Of a stretch of 64,000 nucleotides of DNA, positions 35,246-43,011 are shown piece after piece. The DNA lies in contig NZ_QVAI01000010.1 of the NCBI RefSeq assembly GCF_003427025.1, forward strand, positions 186,001-250,000, written 5' to 3'. Source of the stretch: Jiangella endophytica. GTDB lineage: Bacteria; Actinomycetota; Actinomycetes; Jiangellales; Jiangellaceae. The position numbers were made by a program, and so were the translations under genes. Under the pieces are notes generated by a model. It did not search any database. It saw only the letters and a program-made list of their open reading frames with translations, and was not told the DNA's origin. The stretch's first letter is position 1. The number at the start of each line of letters is the position of its first letter.

Positions 35246-35988
35246 GCCCGCACCGCCAGGGGGACGAACACCGCAAGGAACCCGGCCGACCACGCCAGCG
35301 TCGCCAGCACCGCGTCGCGCACCGGCCCGCCCAGCAGGAGCCCGCTGGTCGCGTCCATCGCGTGCGTGACCGGGTTGACGTCGGCCCACGCCTGCAACCA
35401 GCCGGGCAGTGTGTCCGCCGGCGCCACCATGTCGGTGCCGAAGGCCAGCGGGAAGATGCCCAGGAACGCCACTGTCGTCACCAGCGTCTCCTCCTTCACC
35501 ACCACGCCGATCAGCACGTTCACCCAGCTCAGCGCGAAACCGAAGAGGATCGCGAGCCCGGCCGCCGCCAGCGCCGACGGCAGACCGGCCGACGGGCGGA
35601 AGCCCAGCGCCAGGCCGAGCGCGAACAGCGTCGCCACCGCCACCGCGTACCGGACGGAGTCGCCGAGCACCGCGCCGAGCAGCGGCGCCGACCGGGGGAT
35701 CGGCAGGCTGCGGAACCGGTCGAACACGCCCTTCTTGATGTCCAGGTTGATGCTCAGTCCGGTCGACGTGAGGCCGGCCAGGATCGCCGTCATCACCAGC
35801 ACGCCCGGGAACACGTAGTGCAGATAGTCTCGCGTCGACCCGGCGACGGCGCCGCCGAACAGGTAGACGAACAGCAGCAGGAAGACCACCGGCGGCAGGA
35901 TCGCGTCGAGGAACAGGCCGGGGTTGCGGCGGGCCTTCGTCAGGCCCCGTCCGGCCAGGACGACGGCGTGCCGTGGGAGCCCGCTCAT
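35227..35988 (-). CDS. ABC-2 type exporter permease (DrrB-like)
   Basis: A 253-residue integral membrane protein of the daunorubicin-resistance permease type. Six hydrophobic helices can be traced: LFLDAILPPVVFLLLFVYLF, VFPGVLVMTAILAG, VRYAVAVATLFALGLALG, AAGLAILFGFALSWVNVLIGVV, TTVAFLGIFPLAF and the C-terminal LATLAWSAGFLAVFVPLAV. The family block IKKGVFDRFRSLPIPRSA lies between helices 2 and 3. Its ATG overlaps the stop of the ATPase gene (ATGA, 35988-35985), so the two form one exporter. Likely substrate class: a hydrophobic drug or secondary metabolite. It is not known whether the convergent AfsR-like gene controls it. Confidence 0.9.
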   Translation of the reverse strand: MSGLPRHAVVLAGRGLTKARRNPGLFLDAILPPVVFLLLFVYLFGGAVAGSTRDYLHYVFPGVLVMTAILAGLTSTGLSINLDIKKGVFDRFRSLPIPRSAPLLGAVLGDSVRYAVAVATLFALGLALGFRPSAGLPSALAAAGLAILFGFALSWVNVLIGVVVKEETLVTTVAFLGIFPLAFGTDMVAPADTLPGWLQAWADVNPVTHAMDATSGLLLGGPVRDAVLATLAWSAGFLAVFVPLAVRAYRRRA

Positions 35989-36923
35989 GCGGCCACCCCC
36001 GCCCGTCCGGTGAGGGCGAAGAACACCTCGTCGAGGCTGGGCAGGCGCAGCGCCAGCTCCGTGACGGCGATCCCGGCGGCCGCCAGCGCCGGCACCGCCG
36101 CGCCCAGCACGCCGTCGCCGTCCACCGCGACGGTCAGCAGCTCGCCGGCCACATCGGGCGGCCGGCCGGCCACCCGCTCCAGCAGCGCGGCGGCGTCGGC
36201 CAACCGGCCGGGGTCGGCCGGGCGGACGGCCAGCGTCTGGCCGCCGACGATCCGCTTCAGCTCGGTCGGCGTGCCGTGCGCGATCACCGTCCCGTGGTCG
36301 AGGACGGAGATCTCGTCGGCCAGCGCGTCGGCCTCCTCCAGGTACTGCGTCGTCAGCAGCACCGTGCCGCCGTCGGCCGTCATCGACCTGATCATCCGCC
36401 ACACGTCCTCGCGCTTGCCCGGGTCCAGCCCGGTGGTGGGCTCGTCCAGGAACACGACCCGCGGCCGGGCGACCAGGCTGGCGGCGAGGTCGAGCCGCCG
36501 GCGCATCCCGCCGGAGTAGGTCGACACCCGCCGGCCGGCGGCCTCGGTCAGCTCGAACCGTGCGAGCAGCTCGTCGGCTCGCCGCCGCGCCTCGGCTCGC
36601 CGCAGGTCCAGCAGCCGGCCGAACAGCACCAGGTTCTCCCGGCCGGTGAGGTCCTCGTCGACCGAGGCGTATTGCCCGGTCAGCCCGATGCGACGACGGA
36701 CGGCGTCGCCGTCGCGGGTCACGTCCAGCCCGTCGACCAACGCCCGCCCGCCGTCCGGCCGCACGAGCGTGGCGAGGATCCGCACCGCCGTCGTCTTGCC
36801 GGCGCCGTTCGGGCCGAGCACGCCCAGCACGGTGCCCGGCGCGGCGCCGAGGTCGACGCCGGCCAGCGCCGTGGTGTCGTCGAAGCGTTTGACCAGTCCT
36901 TCTGTCCGGATCGCGTACGTCAT
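35985..36923 (-). CDS. ABC exporter ATPase, daunorubicin-resistance type (DrrA-like)
   Basis: A 312-residue ATPase with Walker A GPNGAGKTTAVRILATL, Q-loop region IGLTGQYASVDEDLTGREN, signature YSGGMRRRLDLAASLVARP, Walker B VVFLDEPTTGLD and the switch block LLTTQYLEEADALAD. The C-terminal 90 residues are the DrrA-type extension (GRLADAAALLERVAG, LPSLDEVFFALTGR). The start is ATG 36923 (MTYAIRTEGLVKRF); the open frame upstream is not coding. It is first of the two-gene drrAB-like operon, divergent from the hydroxyacid dehydrogenase gene with 124 nt between them. Confidence 0.92.
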   Translation of the reverse strand: MTYAIRTEGLVKRFDDTTALAGVDLGAAPGTVLGVLGPNGAGKTTAVRILATLVRPDGGRALVDGLDVTRDGDAVRRRIGLTGQYASVDEDLTGRENLVLFGRLLDLRRAEARRRADELLARFELTEAAGRRVSTYSGGMRRRLDLAASLVARPRVVFLDEPTTGLDPGKREDVWRMIRSMTADGGTVLLTTQYLEEADALADEISVLDHGTVIAHGTPTELKRIVGGQTLAVRPADPGRLADAAALLERVAGRPPDVAGELLTVAVDGDGVLGAAVPALAAAGIAVTELALRLPSLDEVFFALTGRAGVAA

Positions 36924-36998
36924 GCCGGCAGCCTGCGGCCCGCCGCTGGCAGATCGCGCACAGTTCCCTGGCAGCCGGCTGAGTGTGAACCGTGGTGA

Positions 36999-37010
36999 GC
37001 AAGCGCTTAC
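36999..37010. promoter_or_regulatory. LacI-type operator upstream of the hydroxyacid dehydrogenase operon
   Basis: GCAAGCGCTTAC matches the LacI-family operator form (perfect would be GTAAGCGCTTAC) with one difference, and is centred on the palindrome AAGCGCTT. It lies 38 nt before ATG 37048 in the divergent gap. Sugar-catabolic genes in actinobacteria are often repressed through such sites. Confidence 0.55.
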
Positions 37011-37047
37011 CCTGGACCCGAACCGCCACCGACAAGGGGGAGCTGCG

Positions 37048-38061
37048 ATGGCCGCCGAGCGGGTCAGCGCCATGCTGGCCATGTCCGACACCGCCTACCG
37101 TGACCTGTTCGACGACGAGTTGCGGGCGCGGCTCGAGGCGCTGACCGACCTGGTCCTGCCGGAGCCGGTCGCGACGTTCGCCGACCCCGCGGTGCGGGCG
37201 GCACTCGAGCGCACGGACGTGCTGGTCACCTCATGGGGGTGCCCGCCTCTGGACGCCGGCGTGCTGGCCGGCGCGCCCCGGCTGCGGGCCGTCTTCCACG
37301 CCGCCGGGTCGGTCAAGCACCACATCACCGACGCCTGCTGGGAGCGTGGGCTGGCCGTCACCACCGCGGCCGCCGCGAACGCCGTCCCAGTGGCCGAGTA
37401 CACGCTGGCCGCGATCCTGTCGGCGGGGAAGCGGGTGCCGCAGTTCGCGGCCGGGTTCCGCGCGCACCCGGGCGAGTTCGGCTGGCGCGCCGACGTCGCC
37501 GACGCGTCCAACTACCGGCGGGTGGTCGGCGTCGTCGGCCTGTCCCGCATCGGCCGCCGGGTCGTCGACCTGCTCCGGCCTTTCGAGCTGACGGTGCTGG
37601 TGGCCGACCCGTACGCCGACCCGGTGGCGGTCGCCGCCATGGGTGCGGAGCTGGTGGAGCTCGACGACCTCCTGGTCCGCAGCGACGTCGTCACACTGCA
37701 CGCGCCGTCGCTGCCCGAGACCCACCACCTCATCGACGCGCGTCGATCGGCCCTGATGAAGGACGGCGCGACGCTGATCAACACCGCCCGCGGCGCCCTG
37801 GTCGACCACACCGCGCTGACCGCCGAGTGTGAGCGCGGCCGGCTGCACGCCGTCCTCGACGTCACCGAGCCCGAGCCGCTGCCGCCCGACTCCCCGCTCT
37901 ACCGGCTGCCCAACGTCGTGCTGACGCCGCACGTCGCCGGTGCCATGGGCACCGAATGCCGCAGGCTGACGGCGCTCGCGCTCGACGAGCTGGAGCGGTT
38001 CGCGGCCGGCGTGCCGTTGGAGCACGAGGTGCGGCACGCGGACCTGGTGATGCAGGCATGA
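37048..38061 (+). CDS. D-isomer-specific 2-hydroxyacid dehydrogenase
   Basis: NAD(P)-dependent oxidoreductase of 337 residues. The catalytic set is present: Arg in INTARGALVDHTAL, Glu in VLDVTEPEPLPPDSPLYRLPNV and His in TPHVAGAMG. The nucleotide loop reads VVGVVGLSRIGRRVVDLL, with Ser where the second glycine of GxGxxG usually stands. ATG 37048 has AAGGGGGAG six bases upstream. It overlaps the sugar isomerase-like gene by 4 nt and carries a LacI-type operator upstream, so together they probably degrade a sugar-derived acid. The substrate is unknown. Confidence 0.88.
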   Translation: MAAERVSAMLAMSDTAYRDLFDDELRARLEALTDLVLPEPVATFADPAVRAALERTDVLVTSWGCPPLDAGVLAGAPRLRAVFHAAGSVKHHITDACWERGLAVTTAAAANAVPVAEYTLAAILSAGKRVPQFAAGFRAHPGEFGWRADVADASNYRRVVGVVGLSRIGRRVVDLLRPFELTVLVADPYADPVAVAAMGAELVELDDLLVRSDVVTLHAPSLPETHHLIDARRSALMKDGATLINTARGALVDHTALTAECERGRLHAVLDVTEPEPLPPDSPLYRLPNVVLTPHVAGAMGTECRRLTALALDELERFAAGVPLEHEVRHADLVMQA

Positions 38062-38822
38062 GCGTCCGGACGGGCCTGGTCTCGATCACGTTCCGGCAAC
38101 TCGGCGTCGACGACGTGCTCGGCGTCATGCGCCGGGCCGGACTGGCGGCGGTGGAGTGGGGCGGCGACGTACACGTCCCCACGGGCGACGTCGCCGTGGC
38201 GAAGCGCACCGCGAAGGCGAGCGCCGACCACGGCATCCGGGTGGTCGCGTACGGCTCGTACTACCGGGCCGGCGACCACGATCCGGGCGACTTCGACGAC
38301 GTGCTGCGGACCGCGGTGGCCCTGGGCGCGCCGCGGATCCGGATCTGGGCCGGGTCGGCGGGTTCGGCCGGCGCGACGGCGGAGGGGCGCGACCGGGTGG
38401 CCGCCGACCTGCGCCGCATCACCGAGCTGGCTGCTCGCGACGGCGTCGAGATCGCCGTCGAGCACCACCCGGGCACGCTCACCGACACCCTCGACTCCGC
38501 GCTGGCCCTCTACGCCGCCGTCGACCACCCGGGGCTGCGGCCGTACTGGCAACCGAGGATCGGGCTCGAGTCGGACGAGGCGCTGCGCGAGACGGCGGCG
38601 CTGCTGCCGGGGCTGGTGACGGTACACGTGTTCACCTGGGCCGCCGACGGCGCCCGGCTGCCGCTGGCCGACGGCGCGGCCCTGTGGACCCCGGTGCTCG
38701 GCACACTGGCGCGGCGCGACGACGCCGAGCGGTACGCGCTGCTGGAGTTCGTCGCCGACGACGACCCCGAGGTGCTGATCCGCGACGCCGTCACCCTGCG
38801 GGAGTGGCTCGCCGGGTCCTGA
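38058..38822 (+). CDS. Sugar phosphate isomerase/epimerase-like TIM-barrel protein
   Basis: A 254-residue xylose-isomerase-like TIM barrel (AP endonuclease 2 superfamily). VRTGLVSITFRQLGVDDVL is strand 1. GLAAVEWGGDVHV and GIRVVAYGSYYRAGD follow, with RIRIWAG, and IAVEHHPGTLTD carries the metal-binding Glu/His. The ATG overlaps the stop of the dehydrogenase gene by 4 nt (ATGA). Such pairs usually handle keto- or aldonic sugars, but the sugar cannot be named. A palindromic element follows the gene. Confidence 0.82.
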   Translation: MSVRTGLVSITFRQLGVDDVLGVMRRAGLAAVEWGGDVHVPTGDVAVAKRTAKASADHGIRVVAYGSYYRAGDHDPGDFDDVLRTAVALGAPRIRIWAGSAGSAGATAEGRDRVAADLRRITELAARDGVEIAVEHHPGTLTDTLDSALALYAAVDHPGLRPYWQPRIGLESDEALRETAALLPGLVTVHVFTWAADGARLPLADGAALWTPVLGTLARRDDAERYALLEFVADDDPEVLIRDAVTLREWLAGS

Positions 38823-38861
38823 CGACGGCGGCCGAATCTGGGCCCACCCCGACGCTTCGCC

Positions 38862-38912
38862 GTGACTATCCAGGTTCCGCGGCGTGATCACACCCCGAAA
38901 CCTGGATGATCA
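38862..38912. terminator. Palindromic element between convergent genes (terminator or REP-like repeat)
   Basis: ATCCAGGTT (38868-38876) and AACCTGGAT (38899-38907) are perfect arms, extended outward by near-matching TGACT/GATCA bases. The 22-nt centre is partly self-complementary around GTGATCAC. It lies 40 nt after the isomerase stop and 86 nt before the end of treZ, both pointing at it. It may stop both transcripts. Its regular shape also resembles a dispersed palindromic repeat. Confidence 0.55.
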
Positions 38913-38992
38913 TGGAACGACCGCCGGGGAGTGGTCGCCGTGGCGGGTGACGAACGTCGTCGGTGCCACCCGCCGGCCACGGAATGCCGGAC

Positions 38993-40747
38993 TCACTCAG
39001 CTGGCCGGGTCCTGACGACGGCGGCCGTCTCGGCGCCCAGCTCGACCGCGGCGCCGTCGGCCGTGGGGGTCAGCGGTCCGGTCGCCAGCAGCACCTCGCC
39101 GGCGGTCGCGGACAGCGGCACTCGCCGCGTCTCGCCGGCGAGATTGACCGCCACCCGCAGCGCGCCGCGGTGCAGCACGAACCACTCGGCGTCCTCGTCG
39201 AACCCGGACGCGACGGCGGTGAGGTCACCGTCGCGCAGCTCCGGCTCGGCGGCGCGCAGCGCGATCAGCCGCCGGTAGAGGCCGAGCATCTCCGCGTGCC
39301 CCGGCCGCGTGAGCTCGCTCCAGTCCAGCCGGGCGGCCCGGAACGCGGCCGGGTCCTGGGGGTCGATCATCGCCGACGTGTCCCACCCGTGCCGGCCGAA
39401 CTCCTCCAGCCGGCCCGGCCCGATGGCCGCGGCCAGCACGGGGTCCGGGTGCGAGGTGAAGTACGGCCAGCGCGTCGCGGCCGCCCACTCCTCGCCCATC
39501 CAGAGCATCGGCGTGAACGGCAGCGACAGCAGCAGCACGGCGCCGATGCGCAGCCGCGCGGGCGAGGTCAGCTCGGGCAGCCGCTCGCCAGCGGCACGGT
39601 TGCCCACCTGGTCGTGGTTCTGCAGGCAGACGACGAACTGGTGGCCGGACGTGCGCGCGCGGTCGATCGGCCGGCCGTGCCGGCGGCCACGGAACGAGGA
39701 GAACCGGCCGTCGTGCAGGAACGCGTCGCGCACGACCTTGGCGAGCACCGTCAGGGAGCCGAAGTCGCCGTAGTAGCCCTGCCGTTCCCCGGTGAGCAGC
39801 GCGTGCAGCGCGTGGTGGACGTCGTCGTCCCACTGCGCGTCCAGGCCGTACCCGCCCGCCTCGCGCGGCTCGATCATGATCGGGTCGTTGAGGTCGGACT
39901 CCGCGATCAGCGGCAGCGGCCGGCCGAGCTCGCCGGCGAGCCGCTCGACCGCCGCGGACAGCTCGGCCAGCACGTGCGGGTGCCCGCGCCCGGCCAGCGG
40001 GTCGACCAGCGCATGGACGGCGTCCAGCCGCAGGCCGTCGACGTGGTAATCGCGCAGCCACATGAGCGCGTTGTCGACGACGTACCGGCGCACCGTCGCC
40101 CGGCCGAGGTCGAGGACGTCGCCCCAGGCGGTGCCGGCGTGGTCGGTGAGGTACGGGCCGAACCGGGGGAGATGGTTGCCGCTGGGCCCGAGGTGGTTGT
40201 AGACGACGTCGAGCAGGACCGCCAGCCCGCGCGCGTGACAGGCGTCGACGAACCGCTTGAAGCCGTCGGGCCCGCCCAGCGGCTCGTGCACGGCGTACCA
40301 GCCGACGCCGTCGTAGCCCCAGTTCCACTCGCCGGCCAGTGCGTTGACCGGCAGCACCTCGACGTGCGTCACGCCCAGCCCGACCAGGTGGTCGAGCCGT
40401 TCGATGGCGCCGTCGAAGGTGCCCTCCGGGCTGAACGTGCCGATGTGCAGCTCGTAGAGGACGGCGCCGGCCAGCGGGCGGCCGGTCCAGTCGCCGTCGG
40501 TCCACGGGAACGCCGCGTGGTCGTACACGCGGCCCCGGCCCTCGACGCCGTGCGGGAGCCACGCCGCGCGGGGATCGGGCAGCACGTCGGGGGAGTCGTC
40601 GAGCTGCCAGCCGTAGTCGGTGCCCGGCGGCGCCGGCGCGTGCGCCGTCCACCAGCCGCCCGGCGCCCGCACCGCCCGCGCCGTGCGCCCGCCGGCCCGC
40701 AGCACCACGCGGCGGGCGGCCGGAGCCCAGACCAGGAACGTCGTCAT
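38993..40747 (-). CDS. treZ: Malto-oligosyltrehalose trehalohydrolase
   Basis: GH13 enzyme of 584 residues that releases trehalose from maltooligosyl trehalose. It begins with a carbohydrate-binding beta domain (TTFLVWAPAARRVVLRAGG). The barrel has LYELHIGTFSPEGTFDGAI, VEVLPVNALAGEWNWGYDGVGWYAV, the nucleophile Asp in VDGLRLDAVHAL, the acid Glu in PLIAESDLNDP and CLQNHDQVGNRA. LPFTPMLWMGEEWAA is typical of TreZ. ATG 40747 overlaps the treY stop by 4 nt. It is the last gene of treX-treY-treZ. Confidence 0.95.
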   Translation of the reverse strand: MTTFLVWAPAARRVVLRAGGRTARAVRAPGGWWTAHAPAPPGTDYGWQLDDSPDVLPDPRAAWLPHGVEGRGRVYDHAAFPWTDGDWTGRPLAGAVLYELHIGTFSPEGTFDGAIERLDHLVGLGVTHVEVLPVNALAGEWNWGYDGVGWYAVHEPLGGPDGFKRFVDACHARGLAVLLDVVYNHLGPSGNHLPRFGPYLTDHAGTAWGDVLDLGRATVRRYVVDNALMWLRDYHVDGLRLDAVHALVDPLAGRGHPHVLAELSAAVERLAGELGRPLPLIAESDLNDPIMIEPREAGGYGLDAQWDDDVHHALHALLTGERQGYYGDFGSLTVLAKVVRDAFLHDGRFSSFRGRRHGRPIDRARTSGHQFVVCLQNHDQVGNRAAGERLPELTSPARLRIGAVLLLSLPFTPMLWMGEEWAAATRWPYFTSHPDPVLAAAIGPGRLEEFGRHGWDTSAMIDPQDPAAFRAARLDWSELTRPGHAEMLGLYRRLIALRAAEPELRDGDLTAVASGFDEDAEWFVLHRGALRVAVNLAGETRRVPLSATAGEVLLATGPLTPTADGAAVELGAETAAVVRTRPAE

Positions 40748-43011
40748 GCCGTCGGGGCGAGCAGCGCGACGGGGTAGGTGGCGAGCAACTCCGCGAGCGG
40801 CACCGTGCCGTCGTACGGCCGGCCGGTGAGCTGGTCGACCAGGCCGCCGGGCAGCTCGGCGACGGTGTCCGCCCACCCACCCCGCCCCTCCAGCCGCACC
40901 GGCAGCCGCGTCGCCACCGTCACCGCGCCACCACGGTCGAACGCGACGACGTGATCGGCGGCCGCGCCGTGCGCCGGGAGCGGCCGGTACGCCGTGAACA
41001 GCTCCGGCCGGTCGCGCCGCAGCCGCAGCGTCCGCGAGACGACCCACGCCTTGGCGGCGCCCGTCTCGTCGACCGGGGGAGGCGTGGTCGGCCCCGCCAG
41101 CAGCGACCGCAGCCGGGTCCAGTCGACCGGGCGCCGGTTGTCGGGGTCGACCAGGGAGTCCTCCCAGCCCTCGGTGCCCTGGTAGACGTCGGGCACGCCG
41201 GGCATGGTCAGCTGGACGAGCTTCTGGCCCAGCGCGTTGGACCAGCCGTACGGGCGGATCAGGTCGACGAACGCCTCGACGGCCGCCCGCAGGTCCGGCC
41301 GGTCCGCCAGCGCGTCGAGCGCGGCGTGCGCGGCGGCCTCGACGCCGGTGTCGGGATCGGCCCAGCTGGTGACCGTGCCGGCCTCGCGCAGCGCCTTCGT
41401 GGCGTAGGCGTGCAGACGTTCGGGCTGGTCCAGCCCGATGCCGGCCACCGTCTGCCAGAGCAGGTAGCCGGCCGCGGCGTCCGGGAAGGGCGCCTCGGCG
41501 GCCAGCAGCCGGACCAGCCGCGCCCATTGGTCCGGCACCTCGGCCAGCACGGCGAGCCGGGCCCGCACGTCCTCGCCGCGCTTGGTGTCGTGGGTGGACA
41601 GCGTGGTCATCGAGTGCGGCGCGTGCCGCTGCCGCCGCGCCTGGGCCGTGTGGAAGTCGTCCGGGCCGTGGCCGAACCGGGCAGGGTCGCCGCCGACCTC
41701 GTTGAGCGCGACGAACCGGGTGTACCGGTAGGCGGCGGTGTCCTCGACGCCCTTGGCCATGACCGCGCCGGTGGTCTGCTGGAACCGGACGCACAGCTCG
41801 TCGGCGGGGTCGGTGAGCCGCGGCTCCAGCGCGTCGAACGCCTCGGCCAGGTGCGGCCGCTCCCGTCGCGCCGCCGCGAACGCCGCGCCGAGATGGTCGG
41901 CGCCCGACGCCGGCAGGTACGACCGGTAGACCGGGAACGCCACCGCCAGGAACGTCAGGGCCGCGAACGCGTGCGGGACGTCGGGCGCCAGCCGGGCCAG
42001 CCGGTGGAACTCCGAACGCAGGATGGTGGTGGCGACCGCCCGCTTCCCGATCTTCGCGTGCGTGGGCCAGTCGTGCACGTCGCCGGTGATCGACCGGTAC
42101 AGGTCGTCCAGCGCCGGTTCGGCCGCGGGGTCGACGAACAGCGGGCCCACCTCGGTCAGCGCGTCGTACCCGGTGGTGCCGTCGACCGGCCAGTCCGCCG
42201 GCAGCGCCTCGCCCGGCTCCAGGATCTTCTCGGCCAGGATCCACGCGCCGGGCGCGTGCGCGCGCAGCCAGCGCAGGTAGCCGCCGGGGTCGGCCAGCCC
42301 GTCGGGGTGGTCGACCCGCAGCCCGTCGACGTCGTGGTCGTCGATCCAGCGCAGGACCCGCTCGTGCGTCGCCGCGGCGACCTCGGGGTCCTCCACCCGC
42401 ACCCCGGCCAGCGACGACACCGCGAAGAACCGCCGGTAGGTCAGGTGGTCCGCGCCCCGCCGCGCGTCGGCCAGCTCGTAGTGCTGGCGGGCGTGCACGT
42501 CGGCCGCGGTGTCGCCAGGCCGGGGCGCGGTGCCCGGCGCCAGCGGGTAGCGCACCCCGCCGGCCAGCAGCGCGTCGCCGGTCAGCTCGACGGCGTCCGG
42601 CTCGCCCAGCACCGGCAGCAGCAGCCGTCCGGCCGCCCAGTCGACGTCGAACCAGTCGGCGTACTTCGACGCGGGGCCGTGCCGCAGCAGGTCCTGCCAG
42701 GCCGGGTTCTGCTCCGGGTCGGCGACGCCCTGGTGGTTGGGTACGAGGTCCGCGACGACGCGCAGTCCGTGTGCCCGGGCTGCCTCGACCAGCGCACTCC
42801 AGCCGGCCTCGCCGCCGCGATCGTCGTCGAGCCGGGTGGCGTCGACGACGTCGTAGCCGTGCGCCGACCCGGCGGCGGCGCGCAGCACCGGCGACAGGTA
42901 GACCGCACCGGTGCCGAGGTCGCGCAGGTACGCGGTCAGGTCGGCGGCCGCGTCCAGCGGGAACGCGGCGCTCAACTGCAGCCGGTAGGTGCTCGCGGGC
43001 CGGGCGCTCAC
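40744..43011 (-). CDS. treY: Maltooligosyl trehalose synthase
   Basis: GH13 intramolecular transglucosylase of 755 residues, turning the reducing-end alpha-1,4 bond of a maltodextrin into the alpha,alpha-1,1 bond of trehalose. Family blocks are PASTYRLQLSAAFPLDAA, YLSPVLRAAAGSAHGYDVVD, VADLVPNHQGVAD, WIDDHDVDGLRVDHPDGLADP with the nucleophile Asp, AEKILEPGEALP with the acid Glu, and MPGVPDVYQGTEGW. GTG 43011 overlaps the treX stop. Middle gene of the operon. Confidence 0.96.
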   Translation of the reverse strand: MSARPASTYRLQLSAAFPLDAAADLTAYLRDLGTGAVYLSPVLRAAAGSAHGYDVVDATRLDDDRGGEAGWSALVEAARAHGLRVVADLVPNHQGVADPEQNPAWQDLLRHGPASKYADWFDVDWAAGRLLLPVLGEPDAVELTGDALLAGGVRYPLAPGTAPRPGDTAADVHARQHYELADARRGADHLTYRRFFAVSSLAGVRVEDPEVAAATHERVLRWIDDHDVDGLRVDHPDGLADPGGYLRWLRAHAPGAWILAEKILEPGEALPADWPVDGTTGYDALTEVGPLFVDPAAEPALDDLYRSITGDVHDWPTHAKIGKRAVATTILRSEFHRLARLAPDVPHAFAALTFLAVAFPVYRSYLPASGADHLGAAFAAARRERPHLAEAFDALEPRLTDPADELCVRFQQTTGAVMAKGVEDTAAYRYTRFVALNEVGGDPARFGHGPDDFHTAQARRQRHAPHSMTTLSTHDTKRGEDVRARLAVLAEVPDQWARLVRLLAAEAPFPDAAAGYLLWQTVAGIGLDQPERLHAYATKALREAGTVTSWADPDTGVEAAAHAALDALADRPDLRAAVEAFVDLIRPYGWSNALGQKLVQLTMPGVPDVYQGTEGWEDSLVDPDNRRPVDWTRLRSLLAGPTTPPPVDETGAAKAWVVSRTLRLRRDRPELFTAYRPLPAHGAAADHVVAFDRGGAVTVATRLPVRLEGRGGWADTVAELPGGLVDQLTGRPYDGTVPLAELLATYPVALLAPTA

